A stretch of 41,339 nucleotides of DNA, taken from assembly GCF_009696465.1 (NCBI RefSeq), contig NZ_VULX01000025.1, positions 1 to 41,339 of the forward strand. Reading direction: 5' to 3'. Within the stretch, counting starts at the first letter, position 1; each line of letters opens with the position of its first letter. The position numbers and the translations under genes are program-made. Below, piece by piece: positions 26,141 through 35,817 of the stretch. This stretch comes from Inconstantimicrobium porci. Lineage in GTDB: Bacteria; Bacillota; Clostridia; Clostridiales; Clostridiaceae. The notes under the pieces are model-generated. The model worked only from the letters and a program-made list of their open reading frames with translations. It was not told the origin of the DNA and ran no database searches.

Positions 26141-27442
26141 ATGTATACAACACAAATGGATGCTGCAAAGCATGGAATTATTACAAATGAGATGAGATCA
26201 GTTGCTGAATACGAAGATATACCTGTAGAAAAATTATCATCATTAATCGCTGAAGGTAAAGTTGTAATACCAGCTAATAAAAATCATAAGTGCTTAAAAC
26301 CTTACGGTATAGGAAATAGTCTAAAAACAAAAATTAATGTTAATCTTGGTACTTCAAAAGACTGTCTTAATCTTGATATAGAAATGAAAAAGGTTATGGC
26401 TGCCGTTAATATGGGGGCTGAATCTATAATGGATTTAAGTTCATTCGGTGATACTAAAAAATTTAGAAGAAAATTAACTGCTGAATGTCCTGCAATAATT
26501 GGTACAGTACCAATATATGATGCTGTAGTATATTACAACAAAGCACTTAAAAAAATAACTTCTAAGGAATGGATCGACATTGTGAGAATGCATGCAGAAG
26601 ATGGTGTCGATTTTATGACTATACATTGTGGAATAAACCGTTCAACAGCAAAAGCGTTCAAACAAAGTAAAAGACATACTAATATAGTATCGAGAGGTGG
26701 TTCAATAATTTTTGCCTGGATGGAACTTACAGGTAATGAAAATCCATTCTACGAGCATTTTGATGAAATTCTTGATATCTGCAGAGAATACGATGTTACA
26801 TTAAGCCTTGGTGATGCTTGTAGACCTGGAAGTATTGCTGATTCTGGAGATGTATCTCAAATAAGTGAACTCGTTGAGCTTGGAAGACTTACAATGCGTG
26901 CTTGGGAAAAAGATGTACAGGTCATTATAGAAGGTCCTGGTCATATGCCTCTTAACGAAATTAAATCCAATATGGAATTACAGCAAACAATATGTAAAGG
27001 TGCTCCTTTCTATGTTCTTGGACCACTTGTTACAGATATTGCACCAGGATATGATCATATAACTGCAGCTATTGGTGGTGCTGTAGCAGCAACATATGGT
27101 GCATCATTTTTATGTTATGTTACTCCTGCAGAACATTTAAGACTTCCAACACTTGATGATGTAAAGGACGGCATAATAGCATCTAAGATTGCTGCACATG
27201 CTGCTGATATTGCAAAAGGGATACCACACGCTAAAGATTGGGATTATGATATGAGTCAATCAAGACGTGAATTAGACTGGGATAAGCAATTTGATTTAGC
27301 GATAGATAGTGAAAAAGCTAGACGATATCGTGCAGAATCAAAACCCGAAAAAGAAGATACATGCACAATGTGCGGAAAAATGTGTGCTGTAAGAAATATA
27401 AATAAAATTCTTCGTGGAGAGGATGTAGACATAATGGACTAG
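26141..27442 (+). CDS. thiC: Phosphomethylpyrimidine synthase
   Basis: 433 residues, the shorter clostridial form. It makes HMP-phosphate from AIR by radical SAM chemistry. The C-terminal cluster motif is CTMCGKMC near residue 406, spaced CX2CX3C, compared with CX2CX4C in the E. coli enzyme. Other family marks are [42 protein letters not shown] and ITPAEHL-like [13 protein letters not shown] 26141 follows AAGGAGG. It stands alone under the TPP riboswitch; no other thi gene is in the window. Confidence 0.97.
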   Translation: MYTTQMDAAKHGIITNEMRSVAEYEDIPVEKLSSLIAEGKVVIPANKNHKCLKPYGIGNSLKTKINVNLGTSKDCLNLDIEMKKVMAAVNMGAESIMDLSSFGDTKKFRRKLTAECPAIIGTVPIYDAVVYYNKALKKITSKEWIDIVRMHAEDGVDFMTIHCGINRSTAKAFKQSKRHTNIVSRGGSIIFAWMELTGNENPFYEHFDEILDICREYDVTLSLGDACRPGSIADSGDVSQISELVELGRLTMRAWEKDVQVIIEGPGHMPLNEIKSNMELQQTICKGAPFYVLGPLVTDIAPGYDHITAAIGGAVAATYGASFLCYVTPAEHLRLPTLDDVKDGIIASKIAAHAADIAKGIPHAKDWDYDMSQSRRELDWDKQFDLAIDSEKARRYRAESKPEKEDTCTMCGKMCAVRNINKILRGEDVDIMD

Positions 27443-27449
27443 TAGAAAC

Positions 27450-27484
27450 AAAAAAGCAGAGCTATATTTTTACAACAGCTCTGC
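27450..27484 (-). terminator. Terminator of the surface-protein gene
   Basis: GCAGAGCT (27456-27463) pairs with AGCTCTGC (27477-27484). On the minus strand TTTTTTG follows. It is also 14 bases after thiC and may act for both. Confidence 0.75.
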
Positions 27485-27515
27485 ATAAATCTCATTTTAG
27501 AGTATAATATGGATT

Positions 27516-29246
27516 CTACTTCCCTACATTAACCTCATTCTCTTGGTAACTCATAGAATTAATATCTTTAAATGTCCTACTCGCTTGATCATAATCAAAT
27601 ACATGCCATAATGTTCCTTCTTTTGATGGTACATTATAAGTCTTAACCAGCTTATCGCCTACATATACCTTTACTACTGCTCCAGACTTTGACATTAAAT
27701 CACATTTGTTTTTTAATGCATTTGAATAATCATGAACATAATAGCTGTAAGTTCCTGCTGTTACCGGTTTATATACAGTTATAGTCTCAGGACCATAACT
27801 TGTCGTATCATCATGATCTAATGCAGCAACATCAAGATATTTTTTCTCTGCAAAATATACATGAAATTTTGACTTTCCATCTTTAGCAGGTCCAACCAGG
27901 TGAGAATCAAGATCACTTGGATTCTCGCCCCATGTAAGCACTACTCTTATCTGCTGTGCCTCAAGAACAGGAGTAAGTGTACAGTTCTGATTACCTATTA
28001 TCTGATTTGCAATAGTTTTGATAATAAAATGATTTGCTACATATTTTTTCTGCCCCTGTATCTCTGGTCTGTTGTCAACGACTTCTGCATAATAATTGCC
28101 TGTTTCTAGGTCTACAGAGTATTTTCCATTATTATCAGTTGTAAGTGTTTTAACAACGTTACCATTTTCATTTTTCTTAATATTTATAGTTATACCTTTT
28201 ATACCCTTACCATCAAATGCATCATTAATCTGTCCTTCAGCTCTTCCTATACCAACAATATCATTCTGAAGCATTTCTATAGTCTCAATTGTGATTGAAT
28301 TATCGCTATTATTAACTGTTACATTTTTGCTTACTGTTTTATATCCTTGTTTTTCAGCACTCAATGCATAAGTTCCTGGTGCTATCTTATCTAATTTATA
28401 CTGTCCATTTTTATCTGTATTTACTGGATTATATTGAGCCTTTGTTTGTTTATTTGTAAGTGTCATTTTTACATTTTCAAGTGCTTTATTATTAGTAAGA
28501 TCAGTATCATTATCGGCTTCTACAACTTTACCACATACTATAGCTTTTCCTGCTACAGGCTTTACAGGATTAGCTTCTTCTGCAAGAAATGCTGTGATTG
28601 CAAATTTACTTTCAACATTTGAATCACCTATCTTTATGGTATGTGAATAATTTTCAGTAACATTTGTATCCTGAGCATTAACAGGAATTACTTTACCTGC
28701 AAATAATAAAGCTCCAGCAACTAATATTGCAACAGCAAGTGGAAGTGTAGCTTTTCTCATATCTTTCTTAAATAGACTAACACCTAGAAGTATTGTTATA
28801 AGTGCTGCTATTATGAAAAATGGAGCTCCTATTCCACCTGTCTTTGGCAAAGTAGTAACTGTATTTTTAGTTACAGACTTAACTGGAACTATCTCATTCT
28901 TTTCTACCTTAAGACTGTAACTATGATTAACAGACTCATCAGCATTTATCAAATTATTATTCCAAGTTATTGTCTGTCCCTCAATCTTGCCATCACTTTT
29001 AAGTATTTTTATGTTGTCTGGAATAGTTACCTTTGTTACAACATTAACTGCTTTCTTTTTGCTATTGTTCTTTACTGCTACTTTATAAGGAACCTCTTCA
29101 TTATATTTGTAGCTTTCCTTTGTATTCTGCACATTTACTGTAAAGCATTTTGCTGTTTCAGCACTCGCACCGGCTGCAGGAATCATCATAATAACGAATA
29201 CTACAGCAATAAAATAAACTAATTTTTTAATCCAAGTCCAGTTCAA
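27516..29246 (-). CDS. Surface protein with LPKTG sorting motif in the middle
   Basis: 576 residues from TTG 29246 behind GGGGGAAG. Residues 1-31 are a signal peptide. About 35-115 are a DUF11-like domain (VPYKVAVKNNSKKKAVNVVT). LPKTG is at 133-137, then a membrane segment (141-159) and KKDMRK: a complete cell-wall sorting signal. The protein does not end there. A second hydrophobic segment (167-187) ends VNAQ like a signal peptidase site. It is followed by two carboxypeptidase-regulatory-like beta domains (about 232-330 and 335-425) and a YfaP-like C-terminal domain (LTWGENPSDLDSHLVGP; YSYYVHDYSN). It looks like two surface proteins joined in frame. Sortase would cut it in two; alternatively it is a two-span membrane protein with both parts outside. 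Confidence 0.8.
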   Translation of the reverse strand: MNWTWIKKLVYFIAVVFVIMMIPAAGASAETAKCFTVNVQNTKESYKYNEEVPYKVAVKNNSKKKAVNVVTKVTIPDNIKILKSDGKIEGQTITWNNNLINADESVNHSYSLKVEKNEIVPVKSVTKNTVTTLPKTGGIGAPFFIIAALITILLGVSLFKKDMRKATLPLAVAILVAGALLFAGKVIPVNAQDTNVTENYSHTIKIGDSNVESKFAITAFLAEEANPVKPVAGKAIVCGKVVEADNDTDLTNNKALENVKMTLTNKQTKAQYNPVNTDKNGQYKLDKIAPGTYALSAEKQGYKTVSKNVTVNNSDNSITIETIEMLQNDIVGIGRAEGQINDAFDGKGIKGITINIKKNENGNVVKTLTTDNNGKYSVDLETGNYYAEVVDNRPEIQGQKKYVANHFIIKTIANQIIGNQNCTLTPVLEAQQIRVVLTWGENPSDLDSHLVGPAKDGKSKFHVYFAEKKYLDVAALDHDDTTSYGPETITVYKPVTAGTYSYYVHDYSNALKNKCDLMSKSGAVVKVYVGDKLVKTYNVPSKEGTLWHVFDYDQASRTFKDINSMSYQENEVNVGK

Positions 29247-29470
29247 AAGACTTCCCCCTTAAGTTATATTGTAAATGTTTTTCCATTTACTTACATAAGT
29301 ATATTACTTTTGAATTTGTTTTAATATAATTTTTTTAAGACAAAATATTTCAATAAATGTACTTTTAGATATTTATTTCTTATCGAAAAATATAATATAT
29401 TATCATAGTATGAAAACTATAATTAAATATTTTATTTAATATACTAACGAGAGTTTTTTGATACAGAACA

Positions 29471-31249
29471 TTAAACTATAATCTCTTTTATTATTTCATC
29501 AATGTAATTCTTCCTGATAATAAAGTAATAAATTATCTGCACCACGATCATCACACCTATGACCTGCAGTGCTACGTTTAGTACTGGCACATCTGCCGCA
29601 CTTTTCAGTGCTGATATTGCAAAGATAAAATGAAGCATTGATACACTGTATGGAAGCACAAATAATATTCCTATCTCTACGTTCAATATCTTCTTTATTT
29701 CCTTAAAAGTAAGACCAATCTTGCTAAGATTACAGTATTTTTGCTTATCTTCTATGATATCCATGTAGCACTTATTATATAAGAAGCTGGCTGTTGTAAT
29801 AAAGAAAACAAGTCCTATAAATACACAACTGAACAGCAGTACTCCGTAGCCTACTTTCGTTCTTTCATGAATATATGATTTGAGAAAATCATTGCTGTAT
29901 TTATCTCGCTTAAGTGAATTAAACTTATCAAGGTACTCTCTGCTTATATCTAATGTAGTTTTATAGTCACTAACATTAACTGCAGTAAAATAAATCTTCT
30001 TTCCAGCTGTGCTGTTAAATACATCTTCATCAACAACTTTTACATCGTCGAAAATTGCCGGTAAAACTTTCTTTTTGTACTCATTGAATTTATATTTACT
30101 CATACTATTAGATTTTTTCAGCGCATCATATGTACTTCTGCTAACTAATACTGTATCATCAATGTCCTTAACAGATACATACTTAATTGTTCCGCATACA
30201 TTGTTACTATCAACCTTCTTGTCATACAATGATGATTTAATAAATGATATTTTGCGCTCTACATCATCTTTATGATTATAATAATCATAAATAAAAAACG
30301 ACTGCGGAAATGAACTATTAATTTCTGCTTCTTTGCTGTTCCAGTAAACATAAATACCTCCAATTGAAGTCAACGCCACTGCAGAAGTTATAGTAATTAA
30401 GAAAAACATTCTGGCATTATCTTTTACTCTGTAGAGCATATCTGAAATACAAAGCATTTTTGTCCTATTCATGTAGATTTTCTTTCTGCTTTTCAATAAA
30501 TGTATTATCCTGATGCTGACCTGTGAAAAGATAAAATATGTTGCTACAACTACCATAGATGTTACTATAATAACTCTTGAAGCAAAATTTTTCTGTGTTG
30601 TTGTTGCAGAAAGAAAATATCCAGTTATTAATGTGATCAGCGATACTAATGTTAACAACTTTGAAAACTTAGGTTCTGCTTTTGGCTTTCTTGTTCCTTT
30701 TAGCAGCTTCAGCACCTTATCTTCCGTGATTATCATTGAAGCAGATAATGAAACTACAAATCCAATGACTATAAATGCTGTGATTGTAATAAGTATCGAC
30801 TTTACAGGCAGATAAAAGTTTAGTGATGTAACGCCAAGAATTCTACCACAGGCAGCTATTAATATCTTTGAGAAAACAAGACCAATAATTACACCAAATA
30901 CACCTGCTGATGATGTAATAATCAGATTTTCTATAGTGATCATTTTCTTAATCTGCTTTCTAGAAGCTCCAATTATATAAAGTACTCCAAAATCCTTATA
31001 CCTGCTTTTTAAGAATACACTTTCTGAATAAAAAACAAAAAAGCATAGAAAGAAATACGCTATAAATATTGATACATATAAAGCATTTTTTAATGCATCA
31101 GGAAACATGTCTGTATTAAAATCAGGATGAAGGATAATCATAGAAAATGAAAACATTAATGATGCTGAAATAGTGCTGCTGATAAAATAAGCAGCATATG
31201 CTTTTATATTTCTAAAAACATTCCTATAAGAAAACTCCATCATATTCAT
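29471..31249 (-). CDS. bceB: BceB-type ABC permease
   Basis: 592 residues with about ten membrane segments: four, then two, then a large outside domain (about residues 310-470, between IYVYWNSKEAEI and GYGVLLFSCVF), then four. FtsX-like segments include SRYKDFGVLYIIGASRKQI, the cytoplasmic motif of this family. BceB-type permeases detect and detoxify peptide antibiotics such as bacitracin and hold the sensor kinase in a complex. The ATG overlaps the ATPase stop by four bases. Slightly shorter than the usual 640 or so, mostly in the outside loop. Confidence 0.9.
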   Translation of the reverse strand: MNMMEFSYRNVFRNIKAYAAYFISSTISASLMFSFSMIILHPDFNTDMFPDALKNALYVSIFIAYFFLCFFVFYSESVFLKSRYKDFGVLYIIGASRKQIKKMITIENLIITSSAGVFGVIIGLVFSKILIAACGRILGVTSLNFYLPVKSILITITAFIVIGFVVSLSASMIITEDKVLKLLKGTRKPKAEPKFSKLLTLVSLITLITGYFLSATTTQKNFASRVIIVTSMVVVATYFIFSQVSIRIIHLLKSRKKIYMNRTKMLCISDMLYRVKDNARMFFLITITSAVALTSIGGIYVYWNSKEAEINSSFPQSFFIYDYYNHKDDVERKISFIKSSLYDKKVDSNNVCGTIKYVSVKDIDDTVLVSRSTYDALKKSNSMSKYKFNEYKKKVLPAIFDDVKVVDEDVFNSTAGKKIYFTAVNVSDYKTTLDISREYLDKFNSLKRDKYSNDFLKSYIHERTKVGYGVLLFSCVFIGLVFFITTASFLYNKCYMDIIEDKQKYCNLSKIGLTFKEIKKILNVEIGILFVLPYSVSMLHFIFAISALKSAADVPVLNVALQVIGVMIVVQIIYYFIIRKNYIDEIIKEIIV

Positions 31250-31995
31250 AGTTTTCTGCCTCCAATCATGGCAAGCACATCTATTATATCTTCATAAAAA
31301 TCTCTATTTGTTCCATCCTTATAAATCTCATTATATATTTGGCCATCTTTAATAAAGAGAATTCGCTTGCAGTAGCTGGCAGAGACAGGATCATGCGTAA
31401 CCATTACAGTTGTGACCTTTTCCTCTTCATTAATTTTTTGAAAAAGCTCCATTACATCTTCTGCTGCTTTTGAGTCAAGATTTCCTGTTGGCTCATCTGC
31501 CAGTAAAAGCTTTGGCTTATGAATGACTGCTCTAGCAATGGCTGCCCTCTGGCTCTGTCCTCCTGAAACTTCAAAAGTTCTTTTATTTATAATTTTCTCA
31601 ATACCTAATATGTCTGCAATCCTCTTAAGCTCATTAATTTGTATCTTGTCATCAACTCCATCTAAAGTAAGAGGCAAAATTATATTTTCACCCAAAGTAA
31701 GCGTATCAATAAGGTTAAAGTCCTGAAACACAAAACCAAGTTCACGTCTTCTAAACAGTGCAAGTTCATCGCCATTAAGTTTTGAAGGATTTTTACCATT
31801 GATTGTAATTTCTCCAGATGTAGGTTTATCAACAGTTGAAATCATATTAAGAAGAGTTGTTTTACCACTACCAGATGGTCCCATAATACCAACAAATTCG
31901 CCATCTTCTATTGAAAAACTGATATTGTTAAGTGCTTTATAAGGTACCTTACCCCTGTATACCTTGCTTAAGTTATTAACATTTAACACTTCCAT
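31246..31995 (-). CDS. bceA: BceA-type ABC ATP-binding protein
   Basis: 249 residues. Walker A GPSGSGKTT is at 39-47, the Q-loop is in FVFQDFNLID, the signature is VSGGQSQRAAIA, Walker B is LLLADEPTGNLDS, and the switch His is in VMVTHDP. This is the MacB/BceA branch. It energises the BceB-like permease encoded next. It starts 15 bases after uppP. Confidence 0.93.
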   Translation of the reverse strand: MEVLNVNNLSKVYRGKVPYKALNNISFSIEDGEFVGIMGPSGSGKTTLLNMISTVDKPTSGEITINGKNPSKLNGDELALFRRRELGFVFQDFNLIDTLTLGENIILPLTLDGVDDKIQINELKRIADILGIEKIINKRTFEVSGGQSQRAAIARAVIHKPKLLLADEPTGNLDSKAAEDVMELFQKINEEEKVTTVMVTHDPVSASYCKRILFIKDGQIYNEIYKDGTNRDFYEDIIDVLAMIGGRKL

Positions 31996-32010
31996 ATAAT
32001 CTACTCTCCT

Positions 32011-32862
32011 TTATGCTGTTAATTTTATAATATGAGTTAAGACAAGTACTGCAAGTAGTATTCCTGCACATACTCTGTACACTGCAAAAACTTTCATTGG
32101 TTTTTTCTTTAAGAATGAGATAAACTTCTTCATGACAATCATAGATACTAAAAAGGCTACTATAAAACCTGTTATCAGTGAAATCCACAGTGTCGGTGTC
32201 ATAATACTAAAATCGAATTCTAATAAATCCTTGCCTGTTGTTCCAATCATGGCTGGAATAGCAATAAAGAAGGAATACTCTGCAGCAAGTGGAGTTGTAA
32301 ATCCAGCTATCCATCCACCCATTATTGTTGAAGCACTTCTTGACATTCCTGGCCATAATGCAAGTACCTGTAATAATCCTACTGTTAGTGACTGAACGAA
32401 TGATATGTCATCAATATTCTGAGTCTTTGACTTCTTTTTTCTAAACATACTTTCTACTATTAATAAAAGTAGTCCTCCAGCTATAAATCCTACTATTACG
32501 GCTTCAGGAACAAACTTTGCCTTTATCCTCTTATAAAATAGCAGACCCATAATACCAATAGGTATAGAGGATACTATCACATTTATTCCAAACTTAAATC
32601 CTGTTTTTCCTTCCCTGCCAAATGTAAAAATGAATTTAAAAAACTCAATTATACTTGTTTTAATTTTATGCCAGAACAAGACCACAACAGCAAGTATTGC
32701 TCCAAGCTGAATAACGACCTCATACATCTTTACAAAATCGCCATTAAAGCCAATTGCCCATCCTGCAAGAATCATATGACCTGTTGAAGACACTGGTATA
32801 AATTCAGTAATGCCTTCAACTACTGCAATAAAAAATGCTTTTAAAATAAAAATTATATCCAT
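32011..32862 (-). CDS. uppP: Undecaprenyl-diphosphatase
   Basis: 283 residues, polytopic. The catalytic motifs are EGITEFIPVSSTGHM at 16-30 and PGMSRSASTIMGG near 170-182. It removes a phosphate from undecaprenyl pyrophosphate outside the membrane, recycling the lipid carrier of wall synthesis. Bacitracin binds this substrate, so extra UppP gives resistance. It lies between the kinase and ABC genes of a Bce-type module, behind AAGGAGG and a probable BceR-type site. Confidence 0.97.
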   Translation of the reverse strand: MDIIFILKAFFIAVVEGITEFIPVSSTGHMILAGWAIGFNGDFVKMYEVVIQLGAILAVVVLFWHKIKTSIIEFFKFIFTFGREGKTGFKFGINVIVSSIPIGIMGLLFYKRIKAKFVPEAVIVGFIAGGLLLLIVESMFRKKKSKTQNIDDISFVQSLTVGLLQVLALWPGMSRSASTIMGGWIAGFTTPLAAEYSFFIAIPAMIGTTGKDLLEFDFSIMTPTLWISLITGFIVAFLVSMIVMKKFISFLKKKPMKVFAVYRVCAGILLAVLVLTHIIKLTA

Positions 32863-32916
32863 AAATAAATACCTCCTTACAACTTATAAACTAAGTTTAC
32901 AGTCATAAGAAGTAAT

Positions 32917-32957
32917 GTAGTATTTATGATACTTACATGAACGTGACATAGATGTAA
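32917..32957 (-). promoter_or_regulatory. BceR-type operator and probable target promoter of uppP-bceAB
   Basis: TGACATAGATGTAA at 32944-32957 fits TNACA-N4-TGTAA, the published consensus for BceR-like regulators. On the minus strand it is followed by weak boxes TTCATG and TACATT, 16 bases apart and reaching to about 32914, then the uppP ribosome site. The operator lies in the 108-base gap between the kinase and uppP genes, as expected for an induced promoter separate from the regulator genes. Confidence 0.65.
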
Positions 32958-32970
32958 GATTGAAGTTTTC

Positions 32971-33957
32971 TTAATCATGAGCAATAAATTCTATAGTTAC
33001 TGTTGTCCCTTTGTCTATTTCTGATTCCACAGTAATCACGTGTCCAAGCTTTGTAAGAACCTCCCTGCATAAATATAATCCCATGCCAGTAGACTCGCCA
33101 TACTTTCTGCCGTTCTCACCTGTAAAGAACTGATCAAAAACTCTTCTTAAATCCTTCTTGGCAATGCCAATACCTCCATCTTTGATATTCAGTTTTACTT
33201 TATCTTTATCTTTTACAGATTCAATAAACAACATTGTTCCTTTATTTCTAGAGTACTTGATGCCATTTTCTATAATCTGCTGAACCACAAACTTAAGCCA
33301 CTTGTAGTCTGACAGAATTGTAATATCATTATCTATGTCAAGTCTTGGTGTTATTCTGTTCTTAATAAAAAGTCTTTTATTTTCGTTAACAGACTCTCTA
33401 ATAATTTCTTTAAGATTAACTTTCTTTATAATGAAATCCTTCTGGAATGAATCAAGACGAGCATAATAAAGTGATTTATCAAGACCTCTTATGAGCTTAT
33501 CCATTTCTTCCTGCATTTCAGCAGCTCTCTCTTCACCCTCAAATTCTTTAAGCTGCAGCTTCATAACTGCAATAGGAGTCTTCATCTGATGAACCCACTG
33601 ATTGATAAAAGTAAGATGATCCTTATACTTCTTATCGCACTTTTCCATATTTGATATGTACAAATCATACTGCCTTATTAAAAGCTTAGATACGTCTTTG
33701 CTAAGTTCAGATTCATTAGCAGCATCAAGGGAATCATCAATGGATGAAATGCCACTTGTAAATAAATCATATAATTGCTTATTTTTATAATACCTATATA
33801 GAAGAAAACAAAAGAGTATGAAAGTATTAAAGATAAAAATATATATAATTTCTCCCACGCCAATAAAGCCTTTAAGATTACTGTATAAAACAGTAAGAAA
33901 AAGGCTTATAAAATATATAATTATGTAACTTTTATGATGTTTTAAAAATAGTTTCAT
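32971..33957 (-). CDS. bceS: BceS-type sensor histidine kinase
   Basis: 328 residues. Two membrane segments (about 12-29 and 36-54) are joined by a loop of only a few residues, which is typical of intramembrane-sensing kinases. H123 in WVHQMKTPIAVMKLQL is the phosphorylated His. The ATPase domain has IIENGIKYS, DGGIGIAKKDL and STGMGLYL. Such kinases have no sensor domain of their own and are activated by the BceAB transporter. It begins ten bases after the regulator gene. Confidence 0.93.
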   Translation of the reverse strand: MKLFLKHHKSYIIIYFISLFLTVLYSNLKGFIGVGEIIYIFIFNTFILFCFLLYRYYKNKQLYDLFTSGISSIDDSLDAANESELSKDVSKLLIRQYDLYISNMEKCDKKYKDHLTFINQWVHQMKTPIAVMKLQLKEFEGEERAAEMQEEMDKLIRGLDKSLYYARLDSFQKDFIIKKVNLKEIIRESVNENKRLFIKNRITPRLDIDNDITILSDYKWLKFVVQQIIENGIKYSRNKGTMLFIESVKDKDKVKLNIKDGGIGIAKKDLRRVFDQFFTGENGRKYGESTGMGLYLCREVLTKLGHVITVESEIDKGTTVTIEFIAHD

Positions 33958-33967
33958 AGCAACGCCA

Positions 33968-34660
33968 CTACCAGGTTTTATTAATCCTATAACCTGTTCC
34001 CCTTATAGTTTCTATTCCCTCTTCAATGCCAAGAGACTGCAGTCTTTTTCTTACTCTGCTTATGTTTACGCTCAACGTATTTTCCTCAACAAAATCAGCA
34101 TCATCCCATATCTTTTCAAACAAAAAGTCCCTGCTTACAACCTTAGGATATTTTTTGATAAGATATTTTAATATTACCCCTTCACGCTTTGTAATAATCA
34201 GATTTTTATCATTAAATGCAACTTCCAGTCTGTCAGGATAATACTTCAAACCATCAATTTCCACTATATCTTCGTGCTTATTTGAAGCATAGTCGCCATA
34301 AGCTCTTCTTATGTGGCTTTTTATCTTGGCAATTACTACATCGATATCAAATGGTTTGACTATATAATCATCTCCACCATTTTCAAGTGCCATTACCTGA
34401 TCCATGCCGCTGACCCTCGCAGAAATAAAAATAACAGGAACTTTTGATAACTGTCTAATTTTTTTGCACCAGTAGAATCCATCATACTTAGGCAGATTTA
34501 TATCAAGCAATACTATATCAGGCTTGTAATCATTAAATGATTCTAAAACTTTCTCAAAATCATCAATATAAAGAGTTGTAAACTCATACTTTTCAATATA
34601 TTCCTTAAGAAGACTGCATATTTCCTTATCATCCTCTACAATCATTATTTTGTAATTCAT
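33968..34660 (-). CDS. bceR: BceR-type OmpR-family response regulator
   Basis: 230 residues from ATG 34660 behind GGGAGAAG; earlier in-frame starts precede that site. The receiver has IVEDD at 8-12, phosphorylated D53 in LLDINLP, and Lys in DYIVKPFD. The C-terminal winged helix ends IRGTGYRINKTW, with VEENTLSVNISRVRKRL as recognition helix region. It should bind the site at 32944-32957 and induce uppP-bceAB. Confidence 0.94.
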   Translation of the reverse strand: MNYKIMIVEDDKEICSLLKEYIEKYEFTTLYIDDFEKVLESFNDYKPDIVLLDINLPKYDGFYWCKKIRQLSKVPVIFISARVSGMDQVMALENGGDDYIVKPFDIDVVIAKIKSHIRRAYGDYASNKHEDIVEIDGLKYYPDRLEVAFNDKNLIITKREGVILKYLIKKYPKVVSRDFLFEKIWDDADFVEENTLSVNISRVRKRLQSLGIEEGIETIRGTGYRINKTW

Positions 34661-34695
34661 TGTACTTCTCCCACTCAAACCGTTATTTATTCATA

Positions 34696-34724
34696 ATTAT
34701 ACAATAAGTTCCATTAGCAGTAAA
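34696..34724 (-). promoter_or_regulatory. Promoter of bceRS
   Basis: Minus strand: TTTACT (34724-34719), 17 bases, TATAAT (34701-34696). A weak -35 with a perfect -10 suits constitutive low expression. No BceR-type site was found here. Confidence 0.6.
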
Positions 34725-34758
34725 CCTAAAGCTCACAATTAGTGTTACTCGATAAAAG

Positions 34759-35682
34759 CTATTTAATAACTTTATTTATGTACAGTGCCATCTTAAGATT
34801 TGTATGCGCAATTTCCTGATAACCATATTTATAGAAAAATGCTGTCATAATAATCTCATTGAGGATCATCATAGGTTTAATGCTTTGCTTTTCAATATCT
34901 GTTAATTGTATTATGTCATCGTAACCTTTAACTATCTGATAAGCGAAGAGTGGCCACTTCGTAATTTCTTCTTTATCAAAGACTGTGGAAAGTGCTGCTG
35001 TACACATATAGCATGGATCATAAATTCTTGCATTTATCTGAGATAAATCAAAATCGATGAATCCTTTAAAATTGCTTTCTTCAAAAATCATGTTTTCTCC
35101 GTGCATATCTCTATGTATTATCTGCCTCGGAAGCATATTATAAAGTTCTGCAAAATCACTGCTTATATATCTTAATAATTTACTAAACTCTGCTGTTTCA
35201 CAATCTGATACTGTTCCCTGAGCAAGAAAATCTTGTATTTCACTATGAGCCCAGCCATTCACTTCGTTTATCATATTACTATCATCTATTTCATCATTAT
35301 CAGTTTCATCATATATGTCCTTAAGTCCTACGTGTAATCTGCCAATACACTGTCCAATATAATAAGCTTGTTTTTCATAATCTCCATAAAAATAATCTGT
35401 AATAGTATGTCCCTTTATTTTTTCATAAAGTGCATAATATTTTGAATTATATTCTATATAATCTTGTCCAGCTAAAGATTTCAGATTATTTTGAACAGGA
35501 ATCTTATGCTGTATAAGCATGTTTGTTATCTTTATGTTTTTATCTATTGCATTTTTGGTCTTCGATTCTTTAAGGATGTACATATCATTTATAGTCCAGA
35601 CAGCTCTTTCTTCACTTTCAGAATGCTTCTCTATCTTTTTCTTTCCTATGCCATATAACTCCAATACTTTTTCAATACTCAT
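34759..35682 (-). CDS. Phosphotransferase of the APH/CotS-like kinase fold
   Basis: 307 residues. The catalytic loop is IIHRDMHGENMIF near residue 192 and the metal-binding Asp is in KGFIDFDLSQ. The N-lobe has ERAVWTINDMYILKES with the ATP-contacting Lys. This is the aminoglycoside phosphotransferase fold, which also holds homoserine kinases and CotS-type spore coat kinases. I cannot tell the substrate; the clostridial setting makes a small-molecule or spore-related kinase as likely as a resistance enzyme. It is in the same direction as the broken HAD gene upstream but 135 bases away. Confidence 0.82.
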   Translation of the reverse strand: MSIEKVLELYGIGKKKIEKHSESEERAVWTINDMYILKESKTKNAIDKNIKITNMLIQHKIPVQNNLKSLAGQDYIEYNSKYYALYEKIKGHTITDYFYGDYEKQAYYIGQCIGRLHVGLKDIYDETDNDEIDDSNMINEVNGWAHSEIQDFLAQGTVSDCETAEFSKLLRYISSDFAELYNMLPRQIIHRDMHGENMIFEESNFKGFIDFDLSQINARIYDPCYMCTAALSTVFDKEEITKWPLFAYQIVKGYDDIIQLTDIEKQSIKPMMILNEIIMTAFFYKYGYQEIAHTNLKMALYINKVIK

Positions 35683-35817
35683 ATTATTTTGTCCCCTTAA
35701 TTTTAATATACCTTTAGAATAATTTTAAACCACTTAACATAATATAGCCACCTTACGTTCTTTTAAGAAATAACAAAGGCTCTTAATTTATTGCACATTC
35801 TTTACCCGATGTTTTTC

